Positions 13,846 through 14,816 of a DNA stretch of 14,816 bases are shown one piece after another (the stretch's first letter is position 1; each line of letters opens with the position of its first letter). The stretch spans positions 1 through 14,816 of the forward strand of contig DASPXE010000123.1 in assembly GCA_035637455.1 (NCBI GenBank), in the 5' to 3' direction. The notes beneath the pieces are model-generated. The model did no database searches. It was not told where the DNA came from and saw only the letters and a list, made by a program, of their open reading frames with translations. The stretch is from 20CM-4-69-16 sp035637455. Its GTDB lineage: Bacteria > Gemmatimonadota > Gemmatimonadetes > Gemmatimonadales > GWC2-71-9. The translations under genes and the position numbers were made by a program.

Positions 13846-14816
13846 ATGATTCTCACTCGGACCAAACTCGCGGCAGCCTGCCTGCTCGGTGCAGCAGCCG
13901 TGGCCCTCATGGCGAGCGCGCCGAACCCCGACCAGGAGCTGAGGATCTGCGCCGACCCGTTCGACCTGCCCTTCTCGAACGACCACGAAGAAGGGTTCGA
14001 GAACAAGATCGCGCACGTCGTCGCCCAGGACTTGAACGCCAGGGTGGTCAACTACTGGTGGCCCAGCCGGCGTGGCGTGCTGCGAAACTCGATCCTGGGC
14101 GGCTTCTGCGACGTCATGATCCAGGCACCGGTGGGGCTCGACCCGGTAGCGACCACACAGCCGTACTACCGCTCCGCCTACTTCTTCGTCTACCGCGCCG
14201 GCCGCGGCCTCCAGATCCGCTCGCTCGATGACACGATCCTGAAACACCTGAAGATCGGCGTCAACATCATCGGGTACGACTACACCAACACGCCGCCGGC
14301 GCACGCGCTGGGCGCGCGCGGCATCGTGGGCCTGGTCGGCTTCGGGAACTTCCTTAACCCAGACCCCAAAGCCGACCACCCCGACGACATTATCCGGGCG
14401 GTCGCGAAAGATTCCATCGACGTGGCGATCGTGTGGGGACCTTTGGCCGGCTACTGGGTCAAGCGCCAGCCCGTGCCGCTGACCATGGTGGCGCTCCCCG
14501 ACTCGGATGCAGTCTCGGGCATGCCGTTCGCGTTCAGCATGGCGATGGCCGTGCGGCACCGCGACAAGGAGCTCAAGGCGCGGCTCGATTCCGTGATCGA
14601 TCGTCGCAAGAGCGAGATCACCGCGATTCTGCGGGAGTACAGCGTTCCCCTGCTCGACCTGGGGGCAACGGCGGGCCCGGCCGCACCGCACGGCACGCCC
14701 TCGGGCACCGCCGCCCCGACGCGCACCGTGCGGGACAGCCTGCTGGTGTCGGATTCGATCTACCAGGGGTGGAAGTGGTTCCACGTGTACTGCTACCGCT
14801 GCCACGGCGAGGACGC
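13846..14816 (+). CDS. XoxJ-like periplasmic binding protein fused to a c-type cytochrome (partial, runs off the window)
   Basis: Open from ATG 13846 to the window end (323 codons, no stop). AGGGAGAG (13836-13843) precedes the start. A signal peptide (RTKLAAACLLGAAAVALMAS) leads to a quinoprotein-associated solute-binding domain (about 33-265): LRICADPFDLPFSN, GFENKIAHVVA, GGFCDVMIQAP, YYRSAYFFVYR, VAIVWGPLAGYW. These match the XoxJ/MxaJ family. After a Gly/Ala/Pro/Thr-rich linker (about 269-290) comes SIYQGWKWFHVYCYRCHG, with the haem c motif C316-Y-R-C319-H320, so a cytochrome domain follows, presumably the XoxG electron acceptor of XoxF. Fused XoxGJ proteins are known in some verrucomicrobial methanotrophs. 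The fate of the domain beyond 14816 cannot be seen. Confidence 0.88.
   Translation, partial: MILTRTKLAAACLLGAAAVALMASAPNPDQELRICADPFDLPFSNDHEEGFENKIAHVVAQDLNARVVNYWWPSRRGVLRNSILGGFCDVMIQAPVGLDPVATTQPYYRSAYFFVYRAGRGLQIRSLDDTILKHLKIGVNIIGYDYTNTPPAHALGARGIVGLVGFGNFLNPDPKADHPDDIIRAVAKDSIDVAIVWGPLAGYWVKRQPVPLTMVALPDSDAVSGMPFAFSMAMAVRHRDKELKARLDSVIDRRKSEITAILREYSVPLLDLGATAGPAAPHGTPSGTAAPTRTVRDSLLVSDSIYQGWKWFHVYCYRCHGED

Overview
This GC-rich window carries one metabolic locus. It holds genes for building the archaeal-type C1 carriers tetrahydromethanopterin (H4MPT) and methanofuran, followed by a lanthanide-type methanol dehydrogenase (XoxF) with its periplasmic partner. It therefore points to a methylotrophic or methanol-oxidising bacterium using the H4MPT-linked formaldehyde oxidation route. 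There is no rRNA or other phylogenetic marker. High GC, XoxF and H4MPT genes are compatible with Gemmatimonadota, Methylomirabilota/Rokubacteria or Acidobacteriota, but I cannot place it from the sequence.

Left part (1-3638): five genes on alternating strands. A COG0720 pterin synthase (33-536, +) runs tail to tail into a HisA-like barrel protein (515-1297, -). A divergent pair, mfnF-like (1324-2355, +) and mfnE-like (2352-2969, +), follows, and converges with an overlap on mfnB-like (2919-3638, -). MfnB, MfnE and MfnF are the furan-forming, kinase and coupling steps of methanofuran synthesis.

Centre (3756-11770): one dense + strand run of lldP-type permease, SDR oxidoreductase, pterin carbinolamine dehydratase, dihydropteroate-synthase-like protein, pabB, pabA, DUF447 and mptG. 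PabA/PabB would make 4-aminobenzoate. MptG joins it to PRPP to give the ribofuranosyl-aminobenzene half of H4MPT. PTPS, the SDR, PCD and the DHPS-like protein plausibly supply or process the pterin half. From pcd to mptG every junction is a 4-nt NTGA stop/start overlap. The permease looks like a later arrival, flanked by 26-bp near-identical direct repeats that copy the SDR ribosome binding site and start codon.

Right part (11771-14816): a 214-bp leader with a near-consensus sigma70 promoter, a possible 20-codon leader ORF and a repeat/hairpin; then xoxF; then a strong GC hairpin; then a XoxJ-like periplasmic binding protein whose C-terminus begins a c-type cytochrome (CxxCH) and runs off the window.

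Main oddities: the repeat-flanked permease, an 87-bp palindrome embedded in frame inside pabB, an SDR lacking the usual catalytic Tyr, the CExxHGH motif of the PTPS, and the XoxJ-cytochrome fusion. No tRNA, rRNA, CRISPR or transposase gene was seen. No stretch above 300 bases lacks a gene.
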